Assembly (NCBI RefSeq): GCF_000518985.1
Contig: NZ_JAEQ01000006.1
Location: 124,001 to 188,000, forward strand
Reading direction: 5' to 3'
Source of the DNA: Chelativorans sp. J32
Lineage (GTDB): Bacteria > Pseudomonadota > Alphaproteobacteria > Rhizobiales > Rhizobiaceae
DNA: 64,000 bases
How positions within the stretch are numbered: position 1 is the stretch's first letter; the number at the start of each line of letters is the position of its first letter. The position numbers and the translations under genes are program-made. This document shows positions 24,626-33,128 of this stretch, piece after piece. The notes below the pieces were generated by a model. It was not told the DNA's origin. It searched no databases and saw only the letters and a list, made by a program, of their open reading frames with translations.

Positions 24626-25504
24626 TCAGCTTTCGTCCACGGCGCGTCCGCGCAGCACGCGGTCGCAGGCCCAGTAGAGCATGATCGTAACGGCGAGTAG
24701 CACGGTTGCGAGTGCGCTCGCCATCGTCCAGTTCACCACGGTGCGCACCTGCTGCTCGATCAGGAGCGCGATCATCATCACGCGTCCGCCGCCCAGCACG
24801 GCGGCCGTGGTAAAGGAACCAAGCGTGAGGATGAAGACGAGCGTGGCGCCCGCCGCGATGCCGCTGCGGCAGAGCGGCAAGTGCACCCGCCGGAAGATGT
24901 TCCAGCCATTGGCGCCGAAGAGGGAGGCGGCCTTGAGAAGGTCACCGTCTATCTTGGCCATGCTCGCATAGAGCGGCAGCACCATGAAAGGCAGCATCAC
25001 ATGCGCTGAGCCGAGGAGTACGGCAAAGCGCGTGTTGAGCAGGGTAAGCGGCTCCTCGACGAGGCCCAGCGCGAGCACGAGCTGATTGATGAGGCCGTTG
25101 CGGCCGAGAATGATCGTCCAGGCATAGGTCCTGACGAGTTGGCTCGACCAGAAGGGGAGGAGTATGAAGAAGAACGCCACGAGCCGCGCCCGCCGCGATA
25201 GTGTCGTGACGTAGAAGGCGAGCGGGTAGGCGATGATAAGGTCGATTACCGTGACCTGCAGGGCGATCGAGGCCGACTGGATGAAGACGCCGCGGTAGAG
25301 TCCGTTCGTCAGCACCTTCTCGTAGGAGGTGAGGGGAGAGCCGGCGAGGCTGCGGCCGATCACCTCTGCCATCGGCAGGACGAAGAAGAGCGCGAGATAG
25401 GCGATCGCGGGAGCGGCGAGCAGCAGGCCGGCGAAGCGGCGCGGGCGGAAGCGGCGGGCATTCCCCACGAAGGTCCCTGCGGCACCGGAAATCTCGCTTG
25501 CCAC
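24626..25504 (-). CDS. ABC transporter permease (PotB type)
   Basis: A 292-residue permease, partner of the PotC-type protein. An N-terminal cytoplasmic tail of about 25 residues precedes the first helix (AGLLLAAPAIAYLALFFVLPM, with the family FxLP). The EAA coupling region is KAASLFGANGWNIFRRVHLPLCRSGIAAG near residue 185. VRTYAWTIILGRNGLINQ is a PotB-class signature. It starts about 20 bases after the ATPase stop and lies in the same minus-strand operon as the binding protein and ATPase. Confidence 0.9.
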   Translation of the reverse strand: MASEISGAAGTFVGNARRFRPRRFAGLLLAAPAIAYLALFFVLPMAEVIGRSLAGSPLTSYEKVLTNGLYRGVFIQSASIALQVTVIDLIIAYPLAFYVTTLSRRARLVAFFFILLPFWSSQLVRTYAWTIILGRNGLINQLVLALGLVEEPLTLLNTRFAVLLGSAHVMLPFMVLPLYASMAKIDGDLLKAASLFGANGWNIFRRVHLPLCRSGIAAGATLVFILTLGSFTTAAVLGGGRVMMIALLIEQQVRTVVNWTMASALATVLLAVTIMLYWACDRVLRGRAVDES

Positions 25505-25525
25505 CTCGCCCGCCTTTCCCTGAGT

Positions 25526-26638
25526 TCAGCCGCGAACCGGCACGAGGCGGCAATCGTCGATGGAAATCTCGATGCCCACCGTCTCGCCGCGGTCCCAGGC
25601 GCGGGACCGGTCGCTCGCGCGTGCAAGGAGCGATGTGCCATCGGGCAGCACGATTCGGTATTTGGTGGACATGCCGAGATAGACGATCTCGTCCACCCGC
25701 CCGGCGGGCGTCCCAGCCTCTCCGGGCGCAACGAGGCGCAGGTTTTCCGGGCGGATCAAGACCTTCACGGCGCCCGGCCCGAATTCCCCACCAGCCTTTC
25801 CTCCGTCGACCGGAATGGCGTGGTCAAAGGGTAGCTTCAGCCAATGCCGGCTGCCGCTCGTCTCGATACGGCAGTCTAGAAGGTTGGATTCTCCGATGAA
25901 ATCGGCGACGGCGGCGTTCGTTGGCCGATCGTAGATCTCCCGCGGCGTGCCCACCTGCTCCACCGTGCCCTTGCCGAACACGGCGATGCGGTCGGACATG
26001 ATCAGCGCCTCCTCCTGATCATGGGTGATGAAGATCGTGGTGAGCTTCAGCTTCTGCTGCAGGCGGCGCACTTCGAGCTGCATGGTCTCGCGCAGCTTTC
26101 GGTCGAGAGCGCCGAACGGCTCGTCTAGGAGCAGGATATCGGGATTGAAGACGATGGCGCGGGCGAGAGCCACGCGTTGCTGCTGACCGCCCGAAAGCTG
26201 CCTTGGGCGCCTCGTGGAAAATTCCTCGAGCTCCACCAGCCGCAGCACCTCGGCGACACGCTGGCTGATCTCGTCCCGCCCGCGCTTTCGCATTTCCAGG
26301 GGAAACGCGATGTTCTCGGCCACCGTCATATGCGGAAACAGTGCATAGTTCTGGAAAACCATGCCGATGTTGCGCCGGGCGGGCGCCAGATCGGTTATAT
26401 CCACCCCGCTCACGAGCACGCGGCCCCGGTCGACATCCTCGAAGCCGGCGATGATCTTGAGAAGCGTCGTCTTGCCTGAGCCGCTCGCGCCGAGGATGGT
26501 GAGGAACTCGCCAGACGCGACGTCGAGCGAGATATCCTCGAGAACCAAGGCGGAGCCAAAGCTCTTGGAGACGTCCAGAATGCGCAAGGATGTGTCACGC
26601 GCACTGCTGGCAGCGAGGCCTTCGATAGCTACGGTCAT
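25526..26638 (-). CDS. ABC transporter ATPase with TOBE domain (PotA type)
   Basis: A 370-residue ATPase. The frame extends to 26905, but the ATG at 26638 begins the family N-terminus and is preceded by GGAGCCGGC. The usual motifs are intact: Walker A GASGSGKTT near residue 45, Q-loop QNYALFPHMTVAENIAF, signature LSGGQQQRVALARA near 145, Walker B ILLLDEPFGALD and the switch histidine in FITHDQEEAL. The C-terminal 110 residues hold a TOBE domain (VLIRPENLRLV...GRVDEIVYLG) that in PotA/FbpC relatives senses or stabilises. It follows the binding-protein gene by 23 bases. Confidence 0.92.
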   Translation of the reverse strand: MTVAIEGLAASSARDTSLRILDVSKSFGSALVLEDISLDVASGEFLTILGASGSGKTTLLKIIAGFEDVDRGRVLVSGVDITDLAPARRNIGMVFQNYALFPHMTVAENIAFPLEMRKRGRDEISQRVAEVLRLVELEEFSTRRPRQLSGGQQQRVALARAIVFNPDILLLDEPFGALDRKLRETMQLEVRRLQQKLKLTTIFITHDQEEALIMSDRIAVFGKGTVEQVGTPREIYDRPTNAAVADFIGESNLLDCRIETSGSRHWLKLPFDHAIPVDGGKAGGEFGPGAVKVLIRPENLRLVAPGEAGTPAGRVDEIVYLGMSTKYRIVLPDGTSLLARASDRSRAWDRGETVGIEISIDDCRLVPVRG

Positions 26639-26661
26639 GCCGGCTCCGCCCCTCTCCGTTA

Positions 26662-27711
26662 TTATTGCTTGCTCAGCATCCAGGCATTCCAGCGCTCGAC
26701 GACTTCCTCGCTGTGGTCGCGCCACCATTCGAGATTGGTCTGCACGAGGGTGGCGGAATTGTTCGGATGGCCCGGCAGGAGCGGCTTGATGTCGTCGCGC
26801 ACATGGTCGATCGACTTCTTGTTCGTTCCCGAGTAACCGAAGGCCTCGGACATGATCGCTTGGTTCTGCGGCCTCGCCATCACGGCAAGCAGATGCTGGG
26901 CCCAATACGCGTTATTGGCTCCTTTGGGAATGCCCCACGCGCCGCCGTTGATCATGGCCTGCGTGAACTCGATCTTGAGCGGTGCCCCCTTCTGGATCGC
27001 TGCATAGAAGCGGCCGTTCCAACCGGTCGAGACCGCAACCTCCTTGTCGATCAGGATCTGCGCCGATTGCGCGCCAGAGCTCCACCATACGCCGACATTC
27101 GGATAGATCTCGTCGAGCTTGCGGAAGGCGCGGTCGAGGTCGAGGGGGTATAGCTGGTCGGGAGACACTCCGTCCGCCATAAGTGCGAATTCCAGATTGT
27201 CGAAAGGCTCGTTCAGCATGCCGCGCGGCCCAGGGAATTTTTCCACGTCCCAGAAATCTGCCCAGGTCTTGGGCCCGCCATTGGGAAAGGTTTCTTCGAG
27301 ATAGGCCTTGGCGGTGGTCGCCACTGTATAGGAGAAGACGCAGGGCAGCTTGGCGTGGTCGACGAAATCGGTTCGGTCGACGATCTCGGGGGCGATCGGC
27401 TCCAGAAAGCCGAGTTCGCAGGCCCGCAGCGCATCGTAGATGCCGAAGCTCGTCACGTCATATTCGATATTGCCGGTTTCGATCATCGCCTGCAGCTTGC
27501 CGAACCCTTCCTGGTTCACGTCGCGGATCTTGATGCCGGTTTCATCCTCGAAGGTGTTGAAGAAGGCCTTGCGAAGGATTTCGCCCTCCACGCCACCGGA
27601 ATGGTTGACGACAAGATATTCCGGCTTGGGCGGCTCGCCCTGCGCCCAGGAGCCGAAGGAAGCAAGCGCCAGAATGCTGGTCAATGCGGCGGTTGCGAGA
27701 AGGTGCTTCAT
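26662..27711 (-). CDS. Periplasmic substrate-binding protein (PotD/PotF type)
   Basis: A 349-residue binding protein, first gene of the transporter operon. The ATG at 27711 follows GGAGGGGAA and opens a signal peptide cut after SWAQG; the frame to 27771 is not needed. LVVNHSGGVEGEILRKAFFNTFEDETGIKI matches the family opening in which a sugar- or polyamine-type ligand binder shows (N/Y)xGG...; WGIPKGANNAYWAQHLLAVMARPQNQAIM is the typical second-lobe segment. It belongs to the extracellular solute-binding family 1 branch found beside opine and polyamine catabolic genes. A candidate ROK operator lies 100 bases upstream. Confidence 0.88.
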   Translation of the reverse strand: MKHLLATAALTSILALASFGSWAQGEPPKPEYLVVNHSGGVEGEILRKAFFNTFEDETGIKIRDVNQEGFGKLQAMIETGNIEYDVTSFGIYDALRACELGFLEPIAPEIVDRTDFVDHAKLPCVFSYTVATTAKAYLEETFPNGGPKTWADFWDVEKFPGPRGMLNEPFDNLEFALMADGVSPDQLYPLDLDRAFRKLDEIYPNVGVWWSSGAQSAQILIDKEVAVSTGWNGRFYAAIQKGAPLKIEFTQAMINGGAWGIPKGANNAYWAQHLLAVMARPQNQAIMSEAFGYSGTNKKSIDHVRDDIKPLLPGHPNNSATLVQTNLEWWRDHSEEVVERWNAWMLSKQ

Positions 27712-27810
27712 GATTCCCCTCCTATGAAGCTCAAGCGCACGGGGAGAGCTCGTGTCGAACGCCGAGCCCAAGCGCTCGATGATCGCTGCCGTCCGTGCCG
27801 TCCGGCCTGC

Positions 27811-27838
27811 GATTTAATTCTTGTCAATGGATTAAATC
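27811..27838. promoter_or_regulatory. Candidate ROK-repressor operator, copy B
   Basis: A perfect 8-base inverted repeat, GATTTAAT (27811-27818) and ATTAAATC (27831-27838), spaced by 12 bases, in the divergent promoter region between the PotD-type gene and the SIS/kinase pair. It matches copy A (23774-23801) at 21 of 28 positions. The AT-rich symmetry fits NagC/Mlc-class sites. Confidence 0.55.
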
Positions 27839-27955
27839 ATGGGATATGTCGTCTTGCAAGAGAATGGCGGTCTGGAAATGAATAATCTGGCTCTTATGCG
27901 TTGAAATATCATCGTTCCAGCCATAGGCGCCGGATGGCGAGCGCAACGCGCGAAA

Positions 27956-27970
27956 GATTAATTCCATCAG
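27956..27970. promoter_or_regulatory. Candidate ROK-repressor operator, copy C (half-site)
   Basis: GATTAATTCCATCAG on the plus strand reads CTGATGGAATTAATC on the minus, matching the ATGGATTAAATC half of copy B at 10 of 12 bases. It is 20 bases before the SIS-gene start and may be a second operator for repression by looping. Confidence 0.35.
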
Positions 27971-27990
27971 ATAAGTTTATAGGAATGGCG

Positions 27991-29007
27991 ATGCCGACCA
28001 AAATGGAAGCCTTCATTGCCGAGCAGCCGCAGGTGGTCTCGGAGGCATTGCAGGCGGGCCTTGATTGCCGGCCGCCCTGGAAGGAACGTTCGGCGGTGCA
28101 TCTCTTCCTGGTGGGTTCCGGCAGCTCCCGCCACGCGTTGCTGGCCGTGCAAGGCCGTTTCGAGAGCGCATCGACTATGCCCCATGTGATCGGCCCCACC
28201 GAGTTCATCGAGCGACTGTCCCGCGGGCTGCCGGAGGGTAGTGCAGCGATCGTGCTCTCCCAAATCGGGACCAGTGCGACAAGCGTGGTGGCTGCGCGAC
28301 GCGCCGCAGAAAGCGGGCTCGACGTGTTGGTTCTAACGGCAGAAAGGGAGAGTCCCATTGCCCGTCTCAGCCTTCCCACGCTTTTCATCCCCGCGGCGGG
28401 CGAGACCATCGGGCCGAAAACCAAGGGCTATGCGGGCTCAGTCGCTGCCTTGCTGGGGCTTTCACCGCGCCGCGCCGCCATGCAGGCGTTCCGGCCGGAG
28501 GATTACCGGGAATTCCTGGCGCGCTCCCGGAACGCTGCGGCAAGGCTCGCGGAGGAGGCGGATGGCCTCGATTTCCTGCTTTTTGCGGGCAGCGGCGCTC
28601 ATTACGCGACAGCGCTCGAATCATCGCTGAAGGTCGCAGAAGTGGCCGGGCTCCCGACGGCTGCCTTTCCTATAGAGGAAACATTGCACGGCCGGTTGCA
28701 TGGGTTGGGACCCCTGAGCCTCGCGATCTTCATTGTCGCAGGCGAGGCGGAGGGGCGGACAGCGCGCCACGCGGCCGAGGTGATGCGGGAGCGCGGCGTG
28801 CGCGCCCTGCTCGTCAATCTAGGGCGGGAGCCTTCACCGTTCGACTGGCCGGAAGGGATCATCACTTGTCCGGCCGATCTGCAGCCGGTCTACGCGATCG
28901 CCCCGGCGCAATGGCTCGCCTTTGAGCTCGCGACAAGGCGCGGCATGTCGCCGGACACGATGCGCTATCCCGACCTTTCCAGGGCGCTTGCGATCAAGCT
29001 CAACTAG
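27991..29007 (+). CDS. SIS-domain sugar-phosphate isomerase/deglycase (GlmS C-terminal / FrlB-like)
   Basis: A 338-residue tandem-SIS protein. The frame starts at 27901, but AGGA six bases before the ATG at 27991 marks the likely start, with ATGs at 27985 and 28003 as alternatives. The first SIS domain has VGSGSSRHALLA and SQIGTSATSV, the second GSGAHYATALESSLKVAEVAGLPTAAFPIEETLHG; the E-E-x-x-H element is the catalytic glutamate/histidine region seen in GlmS isomerase halves, AgaS and fructoselysine-6-phosphate deglycases. There is no glutaminase domain, so it is not a full GlmS. It is followed 15 bases later by a ROK kinase, so a kinase-then-isomerase/deglycase pathway for an amino or glycated sugar is inferred. 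Confidence 0.8.
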   Translation: MPTKMEAFIAEQPQVVSEALQAGLDCRPPWKERSAVHLFLVGSGSSRHALLAVQGRFESASTMPHVIGPTEFIERLSRGLPEGSAAIVLSQIGTSATSVVAARRAAESGLDVLVLTAERESPIARLSLPTLFIPAAGETIGPKTKGYAGSVAALLGLSPRRAAMQAFRPEDYREFLARSRNAAARLAEEADGLDFLLFAGSGAHYATALESSLKVAEVAGLPTAAFPIEETLHGRLHGLGPLSLAIFIVAGEAEGRTARHAAEVMRERGVRALLVNLGREPSPFDWPEGIITCPADLQPVYAIAPAQWLAFELATRRGMSPDTMRYPDLSRALAIKLN

Positions 29008-29022
29008 GTTCGGGAGCATTCC

Positions 29023-29949
29023 GTGTTCATCGGCATCGATATCGGCGGCAGTTCCATCAAGATCGGCGCAACGGACGGCCGCGACCACGTTCTTGCCGAG
29101 CGCGCGGTCGTCATGAAGAGCCTCCCCGATTACGAAATGCTCTGCCATGCGGTTTGCGCTGCGATCAAGGAGATCGCCGGTGAATCCGGCCGGCCGTTGG
29201 CCGTAGGGCTTGCCATGCCAGGTTTTCCCGATCCGCGGACCGGATCTTTGCGCGATGGCGGCGGGAACATCCCGCTGTTTGCCGGGCGCGGGATCGTCAC
29301 CTCCCTGCGCGAGCGCCTCGATCTTCCGGTCACGGTGATGAACGACGGCGTCGCGGCGGCGATGGCGGAACTGCAATTCGGCGCCGGCAGAGGCCGCAAA
29401 ACCTTCGCTGTGATCACGATCGGTACGGGGATCGGCGGCTGCGTTGTGGTGGATGGACGCCCGAAGCTCGGCCCTAACGGTGAGCCGCCTGAGTTCGGTG
29501 CGATGGTGCTCGACAAGGACGGTCCTAGGAATGGGCGTGGCCTGCCCGGAACGCTGGAATCCTTCGCCGCCGCTCCATCGTTCATCCGTATCTACCGCGC
29601 CCTCGGAGGGGATCGTCATATCCACCACGTGCGAAGCTTGTTCGAGCGGTTGCCGGAGGACGAGATTGCCCGCCGCGCCGTCGACGCGGTCGCGCTGCGG
29701 CTCGCCCAGGCGATCGGTCTTATCGCAAATGCGGTGAATCTTGAGGCGTGTATCATTGGCGGCGGCGTATCAGCCGCGGGCGAAATGCTGCTCGAGCCCG
29801 TGCGGCGGCACCTGCCCGTCTTCACATGGCCGCTGCTTCTCGAGGGGCTGGTGGTCTGCCGCGCTGATTTCGGCAATCGCGCCGGGATGATTGGGGCCGC
29901 GGCGCACGCTGCCGGGTTCAATCGAGCAGCGGCTACCGCCCAGCGCTGA
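29023..29949 (+). CDS. ROK-family sugar kinase
   Basis: A 308-residue kinase starting at a GTG (29023) preceded by GGGAG. ATP-binding phosphate-1 motif FIGIDIGGSSIKIG opens the protein; the catalytic-base region VTVMNDGVAAA places Asp near residue 108; IGTGIGGCVVVDG is the second phosphate motif. The usual ROK zinc motif C-x-C-G-x-x-G-C is missing, as in some ROK kinases of glucose, N-acetylmannosamine or allose. Likely phosphorylates the sugar that the adjacent SIS protein then processes. Same operon as the SIS gene and convergent with the ROK repressor, 6 bases apart. Confidence 0.85.
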   Translation: MFIGIDIGGSSIKIGATDGRDHVLAERAVVMKSLPDYEMLCHAVCAAIKEIAGESGRPLAVGLAMPGFPDPRTGSLRDGGGNIPLFAGRGIVTSLRERLDLPVTVMNDGVAAAMAELQFGAGRGRKTFAVITIGTGIGGCVVVDGRPKLGPNGEPPEFGAMVLDKDGPRNGRGLPGTLESFAAAPSFIRIYRALGGDRHIHHVRSLFERLPEDEIARRAVDAVALRLAQAIGLIANAVNLEACIIGGGVSAAGEMLLEPVRRHLPVFTWPLLLEGLVVCRADFGNRAGMIGAAAHAAGFNRAAATAQR

Positions 29950-29955
29950 ACATCG

Positions 29956-31173
29956 TCACGCGTTCGTGCCCGTCAACTGGTCGCGTTTGAAGAGGATCGA
30001 GAAATCCGGGGCGATGTTCTCGAATGCTGCGAGCGCGGCGGCGCCGAGAGCTGGAGCTTCGAAGCCGGATTGCGCCTTGATCAGGCGCGGCTGCTGCTCG
30101 CCGTGCCTGCTGGTGAGTGTCCGTGGAAGCGGCATGGTGAGCTCGATGAGCGCATTGAGCAGCGGTTCGGGAACGCTGCCCCCGATCACGACAGCCTGTG
30201 GGTCGAGCAGGTTTTCGACAGTTACGATCGCCGTGCGCAGCTGGCTCGCCGCCTCCTGGAGCCAGGCCTTGAGCTTCGGGTCGCCGCGTTCGAGCGCCTG
30301 CAGCAGCAGCGGAACGTCGACCTCCTCGCTTCCCTCCGGTCGTCCGGTAATGGCGCTCTGGGCCGATGTGAGCGCAACATAGCGCTCAAGGCAGCCCTGA
30401 TTGCCGCAGGAGCAGGGGCGGCCGCCGGTGGTCGTTACCACATGGCCGATTTCGCCGGCATTGCCATGGCCGCCACGCATTGGACGGCCCCCAGCGATGA
30501 TGCCGGAGCCGATGCCCGCGCCGATGAAGATGTAGAAGAAGTCGCTGAGGCTGCGGCCGACGCCATAAAGCTTCTCGCCGACGGCCGCCGCCGTTGCGTC
30601 ATTGTCCACATGGACAGCAAGTTCCAGGCGCGACTCCAGCCGCTGCCGCAACGGAAAATTCTCCCATGCCGAAACCACTGTTGGGCCTAGGGGGACGAGG
30701 GTGCCGTTCACGAACACCGAAGGTGTCACCACGCCCACGCCCCAAACCCGGTCGCTGCTGATCCGGCTCGCGAAGATCAGGCTACGCACGGTAGCCTCGA
30801 TCGTCGGCAGCACGACCTCCGGCGGAGCCGAGCTCAATTTGGCCTGCATCTGCCCTTTGATCCGCCCGGAAAGATCGACGATCACTGCTACGAGATCACG
30901 ATGGTCGAAGGAAACGCCGACCGTGAAGCCGCCTTCCGGGTTGATCACGAGATCGACAGGCGGCTGGCCCCGGCCACCCGTCCGCCGCCCCTGGGCCATC
31001 ACAAGACCTGAATCGAGCAGCATGTCGACGATGTTCGAGATCGTCTGTGGTGCAAGACCCGTCCGCCGGGCGATCTCCGCCCGAGACAGGGGACCGTGGA
31101 GCCGAATGATATCGAGCACGAGGCGCCGGTTGAAGCGCTGGCCGTGATCGACATTGGTTCCGAATACATTCAT
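29956..31173 (-). CDS. ROK-family transcriptional repressor (NagC/XylR/Mlc type)
   Basis: A 405-residue regulator. Residues 15-70 are a MarR-like winged helix (LVLDIIRLHGPLSRAEIARRTGLAPQTISNIVDMLLDSGLV), and the rest is a ROK domain with IGAGIGSGIIAGG and the zinc-binding PCSCGNQGCLERYV near residue 258. VDNDATAAAVGEK preserves the sugar-kinase-like D, so ligand binding is likely a sugar or its phosphate. It sits beside the SIS/kinase pair and the PotABCD unit and is the obvious candidate to bind the repeated dyads at 23774, 27811 and 27956. A weak half-site (31181-31197) lies in its own promoter, suggesting autoregulation. Confidence 0.88.
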   Translation of the reverse strand: MNVFGTNVDHGQRFNRRLVLDIIRLHGPLSRAEIARRTGLAPQTISNIVDMLLDSGLVMAQGRRTGGRGQPPVDLVINPEGGFTVGVSFDHRDLVAVIVDLSGRIKGQMQAKLSSAPPEVVLPTIEATVRSLIFASRISSDRVWGVGVVTPSVFVNGTLVPLGPTVVSAWENFPLRQRLESRLELAVHVDNDATAAAVGEKLYGVGRSLSDFFYIFIGAGIGSGIIAGGRPMRGGHGNAGEIGHVVTTTGGRPCSCGNQGCLERYVALTSAQSAITGRPEGSEEVDVPLLLQALERGDPKLKAWLQEAASQLRTAIVTVENLLDPQAVVIGGSVPEPLLNALIELTMPLPRTLTSRHGEQQPRLIKAQSGFEAPALGAAALAAFENIAPDFSILFKRDQLTGTNA

Positions 31174-31326
31174 TACGCTCTGATACTAAATCCATCGCCT
31201 GGAGCATAGTCCGAACGAAGGACGCTCAACACACGCCGCCCGACTCGGATGCACGGCCATCCAGGCAGCGCTACTTTCGCTGCGTCGGGAAATCCTGTTA
31301 GGAGGGAGTGCGGGCGGCTGACGCCC

Positions 31327-32145
31327 TCAGTCGGGCAAAACGCTGGGGGCAGAACGAAGATCGGCAGGATCGCAGCTGCGGAAATATTTTATGAAATCCG
31401 CGGCGAAGGAGATGATGTGCTCTGCAAAGGCCGCTCCGATCTCGGCATTGGACAGCCGCGAGTTGCCGCCAATCAGGCCGTGCGGATTGACATCCAGAGC
31501 ATCGAGCGGAACGGCCACCTCGCACTCCTGGAAGGATATCGCCGACAGGCCGACCGTCTCCTGGCCGAACGCTTTCATGGCTTCGCTCGTCTGTTGAAGA
31601 TCGGGCCGCATCAGCTCGGGAAAATAATGCCAGTAGACCGAGGTGATCGGGTCGGCGCCGTGGCCGCCGGCGCGCTCGGCAAGATCGCCGTGCAGCCGCG
31701 TCCAGAGCTCGTGCGGTATGGCCTTCCAGATGTTGATGGAGGGCACGATCAGGCCGGTGCGGATCTTCAGTTCGCGCACGGTCTGGTCGATCAGGCCGGC
31801 ATTGCCCGTATGGCCGTTGAACAGAACGATGCGCCGCAGGCCATGGTCAAGGAAGGCGCTGATCGTGTCCTCGAGGAGCGCGCAGAAGGTCGATGGCCGG
31901 AGCTGGATGCCGCCGGCCATGCCGCGGAAGACATCGGCATAGCCGAAGGGAATGGTGGGGGCGGCAATCGCTCCGGAGCGTTCGGCGACCGCGGCCGCAA
32001 GGCGCTCCGACAGCATGAAGTCGCCCATGGGCGCGTGCGGCCCCTGTTCCTCCTGGCTGCCGAGGGGAATGAGAATGACCGGATCCTCCGCCATGCGCTC
32101 GCGGAATTCCACGAAACTCATATCTTTTAGCAGATGCTTCTTCAT
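31327..32145 (-). CDS. Creatininase-family protein with divergent metal site
   Basis: A 272-residue protein of the creatininase/MftE/ArfB fold. The ATG at 32145 overlaps the ATPase stop as ATGA; the longer frame is out of the transporter's coding frame. The family core is clear: LIPLGSQEEQGPHAPMGD near residue 26, FNGHTGNAGLIDQTV near 115 and GGHGADPITSVYW near 160. The metal site, however, differs from creatininase: the family E-Q-H-G-P-H reads E32-E-Q34-G-P-H37, so the histidine ligand is glutamine, and G-T-D is G-D42-F. It may bind a single metal or use another chemistry on cyclic amides. It is the last gene of the peptide-type ABC operon, so its substrate probably enters by that transporter. 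Confidence 0.8.
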   Translation of the reverse strand: MKKHLLKDMSFVEFRERMAEDPVILIPLGSQEEQGPHAPMGDFMLSERLAAAVAERSGAIAAPTIPFGYADVFRGMAGGIQLRPSTFCALLEDTISAFLDHGLRRIVLFNGHTGNAGLIDQTVRELKIRTGLIVPSINIWKAIPHELWTRLHGDLAERAGGHGADPITSVYWHYFPELMRPDLQQTSEAMKAFGQETVGLSAISFQECEVAVPLDALDVNPHGLIGGNSRLSNAEIGAAFAEHIISFAADFIKYFRSCDPADLRSAPSVLPD

Positions 32146-33128
32146 TGGCCGGCCATTAGCTCCAGGCTCGATTTGCGTGTTTTGGCGCCGTTTGGGTTTA
32201 GGCAGGCGTGGAGGTGATGCGCGGGACCAGCCAGGACCGGTGTCCCGTCGGCGCAGGCGGGAAGCGCGAACGGGCAGCGCGGGCGGAACGGGCAGCCGGC
32301 CTCCACGATTTCCATGCTGTCCACGTCGGCCTCCCACGGCCAGTCGGGCTTCAGGCGGTCGTCCTCCGCCGAAATGGTGGGGATGGAGGCCAGGAGCTGC
32401 TGGGTATAGCGGTGGCGCGGCTGCGAAAACACCTCCGCCACGGCGCCTTCTTCCACCACGAGGCCGCGATACATCACGATCACCCGGCTGGCGAGCACGC
32501 GCACGACGCTGAGATCGTGGGTGATGAAGAGATAGGTGAGGCCGAGCTCCTCCTGCAGCTCCTTCAGAAGCCGCAGGATATGCGCCTGCACGGAGACGTC
32601 GAGCGAGGAGGTGGGCTCGTCGAGCACCAACAGCTCCGGATCCGTGGCGAGAGCGCGGGCGATGGCCACACGCTGCCGTTGCCCGCCCGAAAGCGCAAGC
32701 GGCCGACGGTCCTGCAGGTCGGGATGTAGGCCCACCTTCTCCAGAAGTTCGCCGATCCGCCGGCGCCGTTCGGAGCGGCGGCAGAGATTGTGGACCGAGA
32801 GCGGCAATCCGATCGCCTGGCCGATGGATTTGCGTGGGTTGAGCGTGGAATAAGGGTTCTGCTGCACGAGGCCGATCTGCCGGCGGTCCGCCTTCGAGCG
32901 CCGGCCTGATAATGGCCTGCCCGCCAGGACGATCTCGCCGGCGGACGGCTTTTCGATGCCGAGGACGAGATTGGCGAGCGTTGTCTTGCCCGATCCGGAT
33001 TCGCCGACGATGGCGACCGTCTCGCCCTTGCCGACTGAGAGATCGACGCCCTTCAGAGCCTTCACTTCGGCGCTGCCGACGTGAAAGGTCTTCGCGGCTC
33101 CGCGTATCTCAAGCAGCGGCTCGGTCAT
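32142..33128 (-). CDS. Peptide-type ABC transporter ATPase (DppF/OppF type)
   Basis: A 328-residue ATPase. ATG at 33128 overlaps the other ATPase stop by four bases. Walker A GESGSGKTT near residue 43, Q-loop QNPYSTLNPRKSIGQAI, signature LSGGQRQRVAIARA, Walker B LLVLDEPTSSLDVSVQAHIL and H-loop FITHDLSVVR are all present, and the C-terminal oligopeptide-family domain with CPFRPRCPFA (iron-sulfur/cysteine cluster of OppD/F class) is at residues 283-300. Works with the next ATPase as a heterodimer. Confidence 0.93.
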   Translation of the reverse strand: MTEPLLEIRGAAKTFHVGSAEVKALKGVDLSVGKGETVAIVGESGSGKTTLANLVLGIEKPSAGEIVLAGRPLSGRRSKADRRQIGLVQQNPYSTLNPRKSIGQAIGLPLSVHNLCRRSERRRRIGELLEKVGLHPDLQDRRPLALSGGQRQRVAIARALATDPELLVLDEPTSSLDVSVQAHILRLLKELQEELGLTYLFITHDLSVVRVLASRVIVMYRGLVVEEGAVAEVFSQPRHRYTQQLLASIPTISAEDDRLKPDWPWEADVDSMEIVEAGCPFRPRCPFALPACADGTPVLAGPAHHLHACLNPNGAKTRKSSLELMAGQ

